This document shows, piece after piece, positions 13,395 through 23,156 of a stretch of 64,000 nt of DNA. The position numbers and the translations under genes are program-made. The stretch is from positions 12,378,501-12,442,500 of the forward strand of contig JAPTOF010000005.1 in assembly GCA_028554755.1 (NCBI GenBank). The letters run 5' to 3'. Position 1 is the first letter of the stretch. Each line of letters starts with the position of its first letter. A model generated the notes under the pieces. The model was not told where the DNA came from. It was given only the letters and a program-made list of their open reading frames with translations, and did not search any database. The DNA is from Cordia subcordata (taxonomy: Eukaryota; Streptophyta; Magnoliopsida; Boraginales; Cordiaceae).

Positions 13395-13500
13395 TATAAG
13401 ATTTGCAAATGAATGCTAAGTTGGGCGACCTTGAATGGCATGAGCCGCATGCGGGGAGATCCGTATGTACAATTTTTAGGAGGATCTGATTTAGGAGCGT
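13395..13500 (+). other. Group II intron domain V-like sequence, possibly organelle-derived
   Basis: At 13441-13485 the sequence reads GAGCCGCATGCGG, then GGAGAT, then CCGTATGTAC and AATTTTTAGGAGG. Plant organellar group II introns carry a domain V of the form GAGCCG-xATGCGG-loop-CCGxATG-TACGGTTC. The hairpin halves CATGCGG and CCGTATG still pair; the closing strand CGGTTC reads CAATTT here, so the outer stem is lost through transition-type changes. This suggests a decayed nuclear copy of an organellar intron and not a working ribozyme. The match is to a consensus held in memory, so confidence is moderate. Confidence 0.5.
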
Positions 13501-13835
13501 TACAAGCGAGACATTGTTTAGACTATTACTATAATAATTTAGTTTTGTCTTTGTTTAAAAAAAAAAAAAAGAAAGATACCCTGTTTTGAGTTAATGAACT
13601 AACCTCATTTTTTTCAACTGAATTTTATGAAAAACCATTAACGAAAAAATAGAGAACTTACCTTATAAGAATCGAAAAATTACATCTCCAAGCCAATGAA
13701 TTTCTAATTCTTGTTAAAATTTAAATATAGCCTACATTCTCACAACTCTAATTTGGGTTGGCAACATTTTGTGTCCTTTTTAAAGACTTTTTAATATACA
13801 TATTTTACTAGTAAATTTACTCATATTTATATGAG

Positions 13836-13872
13836 TAGGATCCTCTCACTCGGAGAGGGTGAGAGGATCCTA
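13836..13872. repeat. Perfect 14-bp inverted repeat, 9-nt loop
   Basis: TAGGATCCTCTCAC (13836-13849) and GTGAGAGGATCCTA (13859-13872) are exact reverse complements around TCGGAGAGG. It may be two MITE termini left head to head after internal loss. It lies in non-coding DNA, so a transcription-terminator role is unlikely. Confidence 0.9.
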
Positions 13873-14242
13873 ATCCCTTTTTAGACATGTCAATGACATA
13901 TAGTTTCATGAACGTTATTATGTACATAGTATTTACCTTTCAATTAAGTTATTGTCATTACTATCTATATAGTATTTGCCATGCATAGAAATTAGCATGT
14001 CTTAAAGCCATGCACTTGAAGTTAAATAATACATTGCACTTGAGAGTAACAATGCATTGTTATAATGACAAATTCTATTATTGACATGTATTTACGAGCT
14101 TATTTAAAATGTAATATATAGTACAATAACAAAGATTTGAGGCAGTTGTTCATTAAATTTGATGACAAAATTTGGTACTTAGAATTATAAGAGTACATTG
14201 AATTGTAATGCAGAAACTACATCTTAGACTTTAAATAAAATA

Positions 14243-15513
14243 GAGTAAGATGCACATTATCCCCGTATTCTATAAACGTCACACAAAATCCTTTGTAATT
14301 TCCAAACTCGCTAATATCCCTCTGTGTTCTCCAAAAAATTGTATACTCATCCCAAAACTTAACTCCATTAGATATCTTTAATTTAATGGCTCAAAAGACT
14401 AAAACACTCCCAAAGACTAAAATGCCCCCTTTTATTATGCAAAGCACGTACGACCCAAAAAAAAAAAACTTAAGAGTTAGAGAGAGAAACCCTTATGTAA
14501 AGTGAGAAAATCCTCCAAAAAATAAGAATCCCTTTGTTGATTAAAAAAAAAGCTATTTTTGTGTGAACCAAAGCAAGAGTGCAAGGATTTATACAATTGA
14601 TGTTGCTATCTCGCTAATTTTTTGAGTAAGTCAACTCCAAGTCTCAAGGGAAACTAATTTTCAAGCCCTAATCGACATAGGGGGAATATGCACCACTCTT
14701 GAAAACATAGGGGGACTATCCACCACTTTTGAAAACATAGGGGGAAATATGCGTTGCTTTAAAAATCAAAGGGACTGAATTGTATCATTTTCATAATAAA
14801 ATCAGAGGGGTGTGTTTGCATTATTTCCATAATCAGAGGAGCTAAATTACATCACTTTAACACCAAGCACAAATATGCTTTTCTATTACTTTGAAATAAA
14901 GCATATAACACAAAATAAACAATTAATTCTAGCTTATCACTTCAAGATCATTACAACTTCAATTAAAAAATAAAAAAAAAGAATAAAAAGGCATTTCTTC
15001 ACCATCTCCATCTCTTTCTGCAAAGTTTTAGCTTCATCATTAAACCTTCGAAGTAGCAACCAAAGCTTTCTGTCTGTGGTGTAGACACAATACGAGTTTC
15101 AACCCACCTTTTAGTTTGCTTAACGTATGTCTAGATGATTGTTGGAGAAATTTCAACAATGATTGAAAGCTTTTATTTTTTTTAAGGTGCAGAGCTTTGT
15201 TTTGCTACTAGCTAACAATGTAACTTTTTTTCCCCCTTTTTGCTACTAGACATCGATGCAGAGCTTTAAGGTTTATAATAACATGTAAAAAGGGGCATTT
15301 TAGACCATTCCTCTGGATTATTTTCATCATTGACATACTTAGTTGCAATAAAAGTACGTTATATTCATGCATAGTTAACTTTAGCAGCCAAACTAACGGC
15401 AGGGGATTATACGCAACGCTTTGGAGAATACAAAGGGTTATTAGCGAGTTTTGAAATCACAAGAGGTTCTATGCGACATTTGCAGAACACAAAGGATAAC
15501 ATGCATTTTACTC
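14243..15513. mobile_element. Non-autonomous Mutator-like element, 1271 bp, 9-bp target duplication
   Basis: AATAAAATA flanks the element perfectly at 14234-14242 and 15514-15522; 9-bp duplications are the hallmark of Mutator-like transposons. The ends are long inverted repeats: the left begins GAGTAAGATGCACATTATCC and the right ends GGATAACATGCATTTTACTC. Homology continues about 100 bp inward (left 14262-14345, right 15396-15500), including AAACTCGCTAATA on the left and its complement on the right. No transposase is present. Internal sequence at 14660-14860 holds several short related units around GAAAACATAGGGGG. Related termini occur at about 18.5, 19.9, 27.1 and 57.8 kb. Confidence 0.88.
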
Positions 15514-16915
15514 AATAAAATATAATGTGTTTAATAGGTATAACATCTATTCGTTTTCTACTACAAACAAGTCCTTAATTATGAGTTTATTCAAAAATAT
15601 AACATTTAGCTTAAATAACAAGCTATCAAGCTGATGTGCAAATTATTTTCTATTTTGGGTGATTCATTTTGAAAGTTGACGTGTTAAACTCTCTTATCAT
15701 TCCTCCGATTTATCCAAAAAGAAAACAATATTGATAAAGGGGTCGTTAACGAAGCGTAGTCGTGCTCCGCAGAAAAATGACTGTACCCTTTCAATTTGGT
15801 CACGTAAAGTGCGCTGGTCTTCTAATCTTTTTTTCTTTATCCCAAGCAAAAAAAATGAAGCCCATCTCACACCCCTCCCATGTCTCCCCCAATTCACTGG
15901 GGGATCTCAACAAAACACAACATATGTTTTCCCCTCTCATGCATCACCCGCAGGCCCACCTCTGAATTCCGACAGTCTTTCCTACCGACAGCTTCCCCTA
16001 TTTGGTAATAATAAGCCTCCCATGTCTTAATTCCTAATTTCTTGCCGTGTGTAATAGCCGTGCGGATTTGGATCCTTTTGTATTATTAGTTCTCTTATAT
16101 TGTTATGAGACGAAAATATTAATCATTCATGTACAGATTATAACCTTTCAGCCCCTTCATGAAATTCAAGTCTCAAAGGAGGTGGGTATTGGAAGGGAGA
16201 AAAAGAATTTAAAAAAAAAATTATCTTTTTTTTCAGAGTTTGAATTCGTGAATGACTAAGATTATATGATTTACATATGAATGGTTAAAATTTCCTTTGT
16301 AATCAATACAAGAATATATTTGATAGGAGCGGATCTTAATCTATATGCATGCATGGAAATGTGTATGTTTTATGATGTTCATCCGTATCTCGCATCTTTT
16401 ATTTCACCTGTTCACCAGTTTTTTGATTACATGCACGTGTAGAAAGCATCCTCACATTTCTTCTGGGTAATGTTTATCTCACAATAGTTGTTACTGTTCT
16501 ACCATGTCACACACGATACAAATTCGGTATCAAACAAAGAAAATTTGCAGAATTTAAGATTTTAAAATACAATCAAATAAGTGTCTTTACTTTAGATTGA
16601 TACACGGGAACAAAACAATATAAGATTATTAAAATCATATATAGACGGTAACCCATATATGCAATTTTGAGATGATAATCTGAAATCTCAAAATTCTCTT
16701 TCCAAAAAACTGATCCTCTAATTTGATAAGAGTATAAGAAACTGACCTCATAATTTAACTTCTTTTTCTAATTTTTCACTTCGAATTGTAGGAGAGTCAT
16801 ATTTTTTTAAATGTTAGACACTTAATAAGTCTTATCTTTTGAAGTGTCGCGCACAATTGAAGGGTACGAGCAAACATAGATCCAAAGAATGACTGGCTCC
16901 ATCTCATCGTACTTA
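15514..16915. other. Spacer upstream of the bZIP-like gene
   Basis: No coding exon recognised. The stretch 15720-16030 is C-rich relative to its surroundings and could contain promoter or leader sequence. The overlapping open frames there, of up to 99 aa, have no recognisable motif. Confidence 0.35.
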
Positions 16916-16978
16916 GAGGGTGTTCGGCTTTGCTCATAATTTTCTGTTTTATCATTTTTGGTTTTGGACAGGAGGCTG
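16916..16978. mobile_element. Truncated Tourist-like MITE end
   Basis: TTA followed by GAGGGTGTTCGGCTTTGCTC matches the left end of the MITE family at 24421, 28718 and 45004. No right end is present. It lies immediately upstream of the bZIP start, so it may contribute to the leader. Confidence 0.55.
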
Positions 16979-16996
16979 TCTAGTTAGATCAAAGAA

Positions 16997-19162
16997 ATGG
17001 AAAGTTCAGCAGATGGGGCATTGAACTTGAAAAAGTTCACATACACAAGCAGACAATTAGCAGTGTCCCCTTTCTCCTATCTGCATATCTCCTCCCCATC
17101 CAATTCTGATGATTCCAGCAGCCTGGTAGGATCAGAAGGAGATTTATCGAAGTGTAGAGAGGGTTCGAATTTTCATCAGCGTTGCTCTTCTGAAAGCCTT
17201 CTCACTGTAGATGATTATGATCAACAGCCTCCTTGGCTTGAAGAGCTCCTCAGCCAGCCTGAAGAAACAGATCACATCCTCAACAATAGATGTCATCATC
17301 GACGTTCCGCCAGTGACTCTTGTGCTAATTACATAGAAGCAGCAGCCCAAGAGTCTTTTAAGGAGGATTCTAAAGCTGACAGCTCAGAAAAGCCTAATCA
17401 TAATAATAATAAGTCTTCTGCTCCCAAGACTGATTCGAAGCGTGCTAAACAGTATGCATTCTGTTTGATTCTTAATTAGTTTTTATCTCTTTTATTCCCC
17501 TGTGCACCATGTTGTTTTCTGCTAAGTAAGCACGACTATCTATTGATTCAAATATGTTAAAAAAAAAGACATGAATATTTTTCTGAGCTACATTTAGTTC
17601 AGTGAATTGTATGTCGCCAAAAAAGAGTTAAATGCATCGATGCTCTCTGTAGTTTGTCTAAAATGCATCGATACCCATTTTTTCCCCTTTAAAATAGTTA
17701 AAAACTCCGTGTCTTTCACAAGTGACTAACTGCTAGTGAAGCTTACATGTTAAAGCTATCTATGCAGAGTTTGATAACTTTGTCTGTAGCAGATTCAATG
17801 TGGATAACCAAAAGGACTCTGCAAACCGCCATTTAATTTAGTAAATTAGATCAGAATAGAAACAAGTCTAGTAAAGTCCAGATTTGATTTCCCTTTTTCT
17901 ATTTTGAGAACATGGAAAAGTTATTTTACTGCATTAGTTAGTGAATGGAAACTGCATACAGATTAGACAGTTTATGCAACTTTCTATAGTCAAATGTGAT
18001 GCATATCCTTAACATTATCACATCACTAATGTAGGCAATCTGCTCATCGATCACGAGTCAGGAAACTTAAATACATAGGCGAACTTGAAAGAACTGTCCA
18101 GCTTTTACAGGTAATGTACGCCTTCACTGGAGTACATATGTAGTTGGATTATTTTGTTATATATACTTAACTGAACCTTATTTAGTTTCTTCTCGATCGA
18201 TACTAGAAGATTTGCCTCTCAAGTTTCTGTTATTTACTGGTGTGATTAACAGGCCGAACGATCCGACATGCATGCTGAGCTTGAGTTTGTTAACCAGCAG
18301 AATCTTATACTGAGCATGGAAAACAGAGCCCTGATGCAACGTTTGGACAACTTATCACAAGAGCAGCTCATAAAACATTGTACTTTTCTAACCTGTTGAT
18401 TAGAATATTCTCTTTCACATCAATGTACATTATGAAGAAATCCTATTTGTCTATGCAAAGCATGTTAAAGCCTTTCGTCTCTAGGAAAACTTGGGGAGTT
18501 TAGATCCTTTTTCCAATCAGGTAAAATACATGTTACCCTTTTGTCTAATGAGCTGATTACCTCCTGTGTTTTAAAATTTATCACATTATCCTTTGTCTTT
18601 TTGAAAGGTTATTGTGTATTATAGGCTCTTTTTTTTTTTTTTTTTTTTCTCTCTTTTGTATTTGTGAGTGTTAAAATCTGCAATGCCCTATCTATTTTTA
18701 TAGAAATACCTCTATTTTAAGTAATCAGCTAAATTGATAAATTACACGGGGTTCACGTACTACTTTTTGAAAAACACAGAGGGTAGTGTGGCAAGATTTA
18801 AAACATATGAGAATAATCGGCTAATTAAACAAACCACAAAAAGGTAATGTATATTTTACCCTATTTCAACTATACTCTTTTCTTTTTGCTTTGCACTAAT
18901 TGTAAGTTCATACATGATCCTTCTGCTAATTGTTATAGTTGAGCAAGAAATGTTGGAGAGAGAGCTTGCAAGGTTACAAACTCTCTACCAGCTGCACAGC
19001 CAACAGCAAATGCAAATGCAGCAACAACCGCAACAGCAACAGCATTCCAAACATCGCCGAAGCAAAAGTAGAGACTTCATACCCCAATTTGCAAACGTCC
19101 CAATGAAGAACAAGGAGACCAGTTCCAGCAGAGGTTCAACTAGTAATTCAGTCCGCATTTAA
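16997..19162 (+). CDS. Group-E bZIP-like protein with half a basic region (four exons)
   Basis: Model: exons 16997-17451, 18035-18110, 18253-18379 and 18939-19162; GT-AG introns; 293 aa. It resembles the Arabidopsis At4g06598 class, a bZIP-like relative of bZIP34 and bZIP61. Visible features: a Ser-rich N-terminus, the family motif PPWLEELLSQPE in exon 1, HRRSASDS, then KRAK joined directly to QQSAHRSRVRKLKYIGELER. A leucine zipper-like coiled coil follows over roughly residues 163-230 (ENRALMQRLDNL, EQEMLERELARLQ). A Gln-rich tail comes next. The canonical group-E basic region reads RILANRQSAQRSR; here the RILANR part with the invariant Asn is absent exactly at the exon 1/exon 2 junction. 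DNA binding is therefore doubtful, and heterodimerisation through the zipper is the plausible role. Residue 220 becomes Phe at the exon 3/4 junction, where I would expect Leu. Confidence 0.85.
18521..18860. mobile_element. Mutator-like non-autonomous element in bZIP intron 3
   Basis: Left end GGTAAAATACATGTTACC and right end GGTAATGTATATTTTACC are near-perfect inverted repeats. Inverted homology continues inward past ATGAGCTGATTA and TAATCGGCTAATT. A poly-T tract lies at about 18629-18648. A clear 9-bp target duplication was not found. The element lies wholly in the intron and leaves splice sites untouched. Confidence 0.65.
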
Positions 19163-19610
19163 ACGAGTTATTATTCATCCAAGAGGCATATGGGGTGCAT
19201 ATAGGCGCAAGATGTTTTTGTTCTCCTTTTCCTTTTGCTTTGCTTGTCTTTTTCTCCTTTTCTCCTCACCACTTCTTTATTCATTTACAGCAGGATAGAC
19301 TCGACAGGGCCTAACAAATTTTTCAGCAGTCTGCCTTGATTGTATTAGACTTGTAGTATGCCAAACAGCTATTACATGTAAATTGGACCATGACCCAATG
19401 GGAAGAATGGCAGATGTAGAAGTAAGGTTATGGCTAATTAAATCTTAAGGTGATTATTTTACAATTACTTGGTTTTCTCAACAATTGCTAGGCACTTGTA
19501 CATACCCTACTGGAAATCGTTACCGTGAAGGAAGAATTGGAGCAGAAAAGTATCAGTTCTTTATGGGATCCGGTGTATTAGAGTTGGTATGATCCCATCC
19601 GATCTAACCT

Positions 19611-19643
19611 CTCCGGCAAGCATCCATTTCTTGCTTGCCGGAG
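19611..19643. repeat. Perfect 11-bp GC-rich hairpin downstream of bZIP
   Basis: CTCCGGCAAGC (19611-19621) pairs exactly with GCTTGCCGGAG (19633-19643) around an 11-nt loop. It is more GC-rich than anything nearby. It lies about 450 bp after the bZIP stop, probably beyond the 3' UTR. Confidence 0.9.
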
Positions 19644-19716
19644 AACACTTCCATTGGAATATCGTATCTTTTGGGGTTCTAAGAATAAATGAATATATTG
19701 TACTCTTTTAAAATAC

Positions 19717-19826
19717 TTCGCCATCGTAGCGACAAGAAAAACTTGGGACATTGGGAGAAGCAAAGAAACCGTATAAATGAAGAATGAACTATGGAGGCTT
19801 TATATTGGTAGGTATATGTGAACGGT
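19717..19826 (+). pseudogene. Relic copy of the reductase gene's promoter and exon 1
   Basis: This segment matches the 5' end of the reductase gene at 23.0-23.2 kb: GGACATTGGGAGAAGCAAA, the TATA element GTATAAATGAAG, the leader GAAGGCTTTA (here GGAGGCTTTA), then ATTGGTAGGTA(T/C)ATG, which in the intact gene encodes YIGRYM. The roughly 60-bp stretch with the start codon and first codons (23139-23200 in the intact gene) is missing. It keeps a core promoter but no usable reading frame. It points to an old duplication of the reductase gene between bZIP and the present copy. Confidence 0.75.
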
Positions 19827-19914
19827 TAAAAAAAATGATAAAGTTTTTATATCGATGAAAATATCAATAATAAATTTTTATATAATAATAAATTCAATGT
19901 GGAGGACAAAAAAG

Positions 19915-20344
19915 AAAGGGTAGGTACATGTTACCCCTTGTGACTTATATAATTAGCTAATTGACTTATTCAACATCACTAGCGTCTCTCTCTCTCTTTT
20001 TTTGTTTTTTGCATTTGTGGGTATTAACGCTTGTAATGTGTTATATTCTCCACAAAAATACATAAATTTTTAGCTAATGATAACTAGATAATAATAAAAA
20101 AAGAAATGAAATGCAACCTTTTAAAAAGTACAAGAAAGTAATATGATAAGTTTTGAAAATATAAAGAATAATCAATTAATTATTCAAACCACAGGGGAAT
20201 AATCAACTATAGATAAATCACAGGGAATTAACATGTCACCTTGTAAAAAGTATAAGAAAGTAATATAATAAATTTTAAAATATAAAAAAATAATTAATTA
20301 ATTACAAAAATTACAGAAAAGTAACGATCATTTCACCCAAAAAA

Positions 20345-20409
<65 letters not shown>
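19915..20409. repeat. Mutator-like repeat ending in poly-A and (TA)24 microsatellite
   Basis: The left part GGTAGGTACATGTTACCCC belongs to the same terminus family as 18521 and 14243; a right terminus of similar type lies near 20313-20338. Two internal copies of an AAGTA(C/T)AAGAAAGTAATAT unit (about 20125 and 20250) show internal duplication. It ends in about 23 A residues (20339-20361) followed by an uninterrupted TA run to 20409, likely to be highly variable in length. Confidence 0.6.
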
Positions 20410-20412
<3 letters not shown>

Positions 20413-21889
20413 CGCCCCAAACCTAATGAATTGCCGTGGTGGCCAAAAAGAAGCTGAAATGGGACATACTACCGTTGTACCGGAGCTGGCCACGTCGTGC
20501 ACAGTCGATGATCAATCATTTCCTCATCTGTTATTTTAACGGGTCTACTTGTTTTGTTTGCTATCTAATGTCAACTTTTTCATTTATGATGTGTTGCAAA
20601 AAAGTAGATCAGCAGAACTCAAAAACAGACTTTCATTCTCAACGTTAAGCACGTGCAAAAAATGGACTTGATATGAGATGAGAATTCCTTCATCATATTA
20701 AGATTTAAAGTTGTGAATTATTCATATTATTTTTCAGAGAAGAAGATAATTTTAAGACATGAATTTTTGTAAAATACGAAATTAAAAACTTAAACTTTAA
20801 AAAAAAGAAAAAAAGAAAAAAAGAAGAAAAACCAAGTTTGAACTTATGAGAAAGTGATGTTATGCACACCATTAAGTAACGACCTCACTTGTTTGCTTAC
20901 ATGGCATTATTTATAAAATCCTTGGTGGTGTTTTTATTCTTCTTTCAGATCTTAGGTGAATTTTCCTGCAAAGAACAAATGAACTTGATTTAGATTATGG
21001 CGTACTGTCTAATGGAAGATTAAATAATTAAAAGAATCGAAGCTACATTTTATATAGAGTTTTCTAAGGCACAAGAATTTTTTATTTGAAAGTTGTGATA
21101 TTATTTGATAGATTTTTGCTGACTTGTTATCAGCAACAACTTAATTTAAGAAACACTTTGCGATATTTCAGACGCCTCAATAATTATTTTAATGGTATAA
21201 CATCACAAAGTTTTCATGAGCTTGAAAATTGAACGGTTATTAATTAGTTGCTCATAAATAAGCACATAAAAATAATTGTTGCCTATATTCGCAAAATATC
21301 TCGTTTTAGATAGTGACATTCTTAATTTCTAGGATTTAAAGTTATATATGTGTCATCATATTGCTATTTCTAATTTCTAAAATTAGCATATATTTACAGG
21401 TTTCTTTTTGTTGATTTATTGTAATTTATGTGCTCCATCAGCAATAGTATATCATCGTGGAAGAAAATCCCACACCCTTTTAGCAGTAGCAAAACGTCCA
21501 ACTAAATACCAATAGTTGGAATAGCTGTGTTGCAAAGTCATGTGACGATCTCCTGATAGTCTACTATCTAGTCTTTTAGATGATCGGCAAATTTTTCATC
21601 AAATTTGTTATTCCCCTATTTTGATTTCTTGATATCCCAAGTCATAACGTGCCATAACTAGTACTGGGGAAGCTTGTCACAGCTTGAGCTAATGGCACAT
21701 AATTTCTTTACTGAAAGCCAATGTGACACGTTTAGCCATGTGTGTACGGTCACCATGTGAGAAAATTGATATTTCGGATGACAATTTGAAGGAAGAGAAT
21801 CCAAAATTAAATTCAAGACGCTGAAAGTTCTTAAAAAGGGTCCCTTTGTTTTTTTTAAACTAAACAAGAAACACACAAATGCTGACTTG
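20410..21889. other. Gene-less spacer
   Basis: No coding exon and no delimited transposon recognised. There is an A-rich tract at about 20800-20830. The remainder is AT-rich with scattered stops in all frames. Confidence 0.4.
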
Positions 21890-22215
21890 TCACAAGATCT
21901 TACATGGCGCTGACTTGGCAAGCTAACGTGCTAGCTGATGTGGCAGAAAGGGTTAACTGGATGCTGACATGGCAGATGACGTCAGCAGTGATATGGCAGA
22001 TGATACCAGCCAGGAGGTGTTTGGTCTGCACTGAAAAACAAGAAATAACCAAGATCCTTGGTGGACGCGTGTGGACTCCGGTAGTGGCGAGTCAGTATTG
22101 CTGAAAAGCTCTCAACGAGATCTACACGTTGAGCCAGCACGCGAGCAGTTTTGACGATCAAAGTGCAGCAGAAAACGGCTTGAACGGTACGCTGCTGTAC
22201 GGAAACGGGTTTGAT
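21890..22215. repeat. Cluster of TGACxTGGCA-like motifs in a GC-rich island
   Basis: GCTGACTTGGCA, GCTGATGTGGCA, GCTGACATGGCA and AGTGATATGGCA occur within about 110 bp (21909-22002), with a palindromic TGACGTCA core between the last two. The island is much more GC-rich than its surroundings down to about 22215. It could be a fragment of an LTR retrotransposon or a cluster of bZIP-type binding sites; no LTR ends were identified. Confidence 0.5.
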
Positions 22216-22236
22216 CAGCAGTTGCGAAAAAATTTA

Positions 22237-22311
22237 GAGGGTGTTTGGCAGACGATTTTTTTTTTTTTTTAGGTATTTATAAACATCCAAAATAAACAAA
22301 GTCAAACACTC
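22237..22311. mobile_element. Short Tourist-like MITE, 75 bp
   Basis: Left TTA|GAGGGTGTTTGGC and right GTCAAACACTC|TAG form inverted ends of the same family as the larger copies at 24421 and 45004. A T-tract sits in the centre. Confidence 0.6.
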
Positions 22312-23105
22312 TAGTTTTGCGGCTAGGTTATGTTGGACAATCAAATGACGGCACTGGCACAAGTTATAGGGATGGCAACTTTGATGCCACGTAAAACTAG
22401 GATTCAGAATATACATAAAGAAATTGGGGGAATTTTATGTAGTTCTAAACGAATATATATGTCCTCCTTTATATAAGAGTCTAGCTGCCGATATAATGCA
22501 TTGATTAAAATCAATGCTGATTACCTAAACCACTTCTAATTGATTTAACGCAATAATCAATCGCAATGTATAAAAGAAAATATACAAATTAATATCTACA
22601 GAAGATATCTTTGACAATATGATCCTAATACATTATAACATCATATTCATTCCTTTTGATCCCATCCCACTTCAAGCCGACCTAATTAGTTTTCCAGTTT
22701 GGAGAGCTAACTAACTTGTATGGTTCAACCGTCCACGTAAAAGGAAAAGTATTTTATCCTACATCTTCAAAACTTTATTTGAACCCAAAGTCAATTAAAT
22801 TTTGCTCTTAAAAGCAAAAGTCAATTTTTTTTGTGCTTATAATTACAATTTTGACTCAACTTCTATTTTTTATTATTAAAAAATTTTCAGTTATAATTAT
22901 AATTTTCTAAAATTCTTTCAAAAAGTTTACAGTTTATTAAAATTAAAAAAAATTTAAATCACGGAAAGCAATTAATAATTTATGATTTCTGATTTTAAGA
23001 TGCCCTTTCAATTATTTGGACAGCCATCACGACAAAGTAAAACGTGGACATTGTTCCGACAAAAAAAAAAAAAAAAACGTGGACATTGGGAGAAGCAAAC
23101 ACACT
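22312..23105. promoter_or_regulatory. Upstream region of the reductase gene
   Basis: Non-coding, AT-rich. Near its right end the 12-bp sequence ACGTGGACATTG occurs twice (about 23042 and 23078) around a poly-A run; the relic copy at 19.7 kb has only one. This looks like a small insertion in the promoter of the intact gene after the two copies separated. Confidence 0.45.
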
Positions 23106-23112
23106 GTATAAA
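23106..23112 (+). promoter_or_regulatory. TATA box of the reductase gene
   Basis: TATAAAT lies 44 bp before the ATG, implying a very short leader. The same element is conserved in the relic copy at about 19772. Confidence 0.65.
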
Positions 23113-23156
23113 TGAAGTACTAAGTGTGAAGGCTTTACAAGTGGAAGCAAATCACG

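Noticed and set aside
15697..16030. Overlapping 66-99-aa frames upstream of bZIP
   Set aside because: Three mutually exclusive frames on both strands with no conserved motif; more likely leader or promoter sequence.
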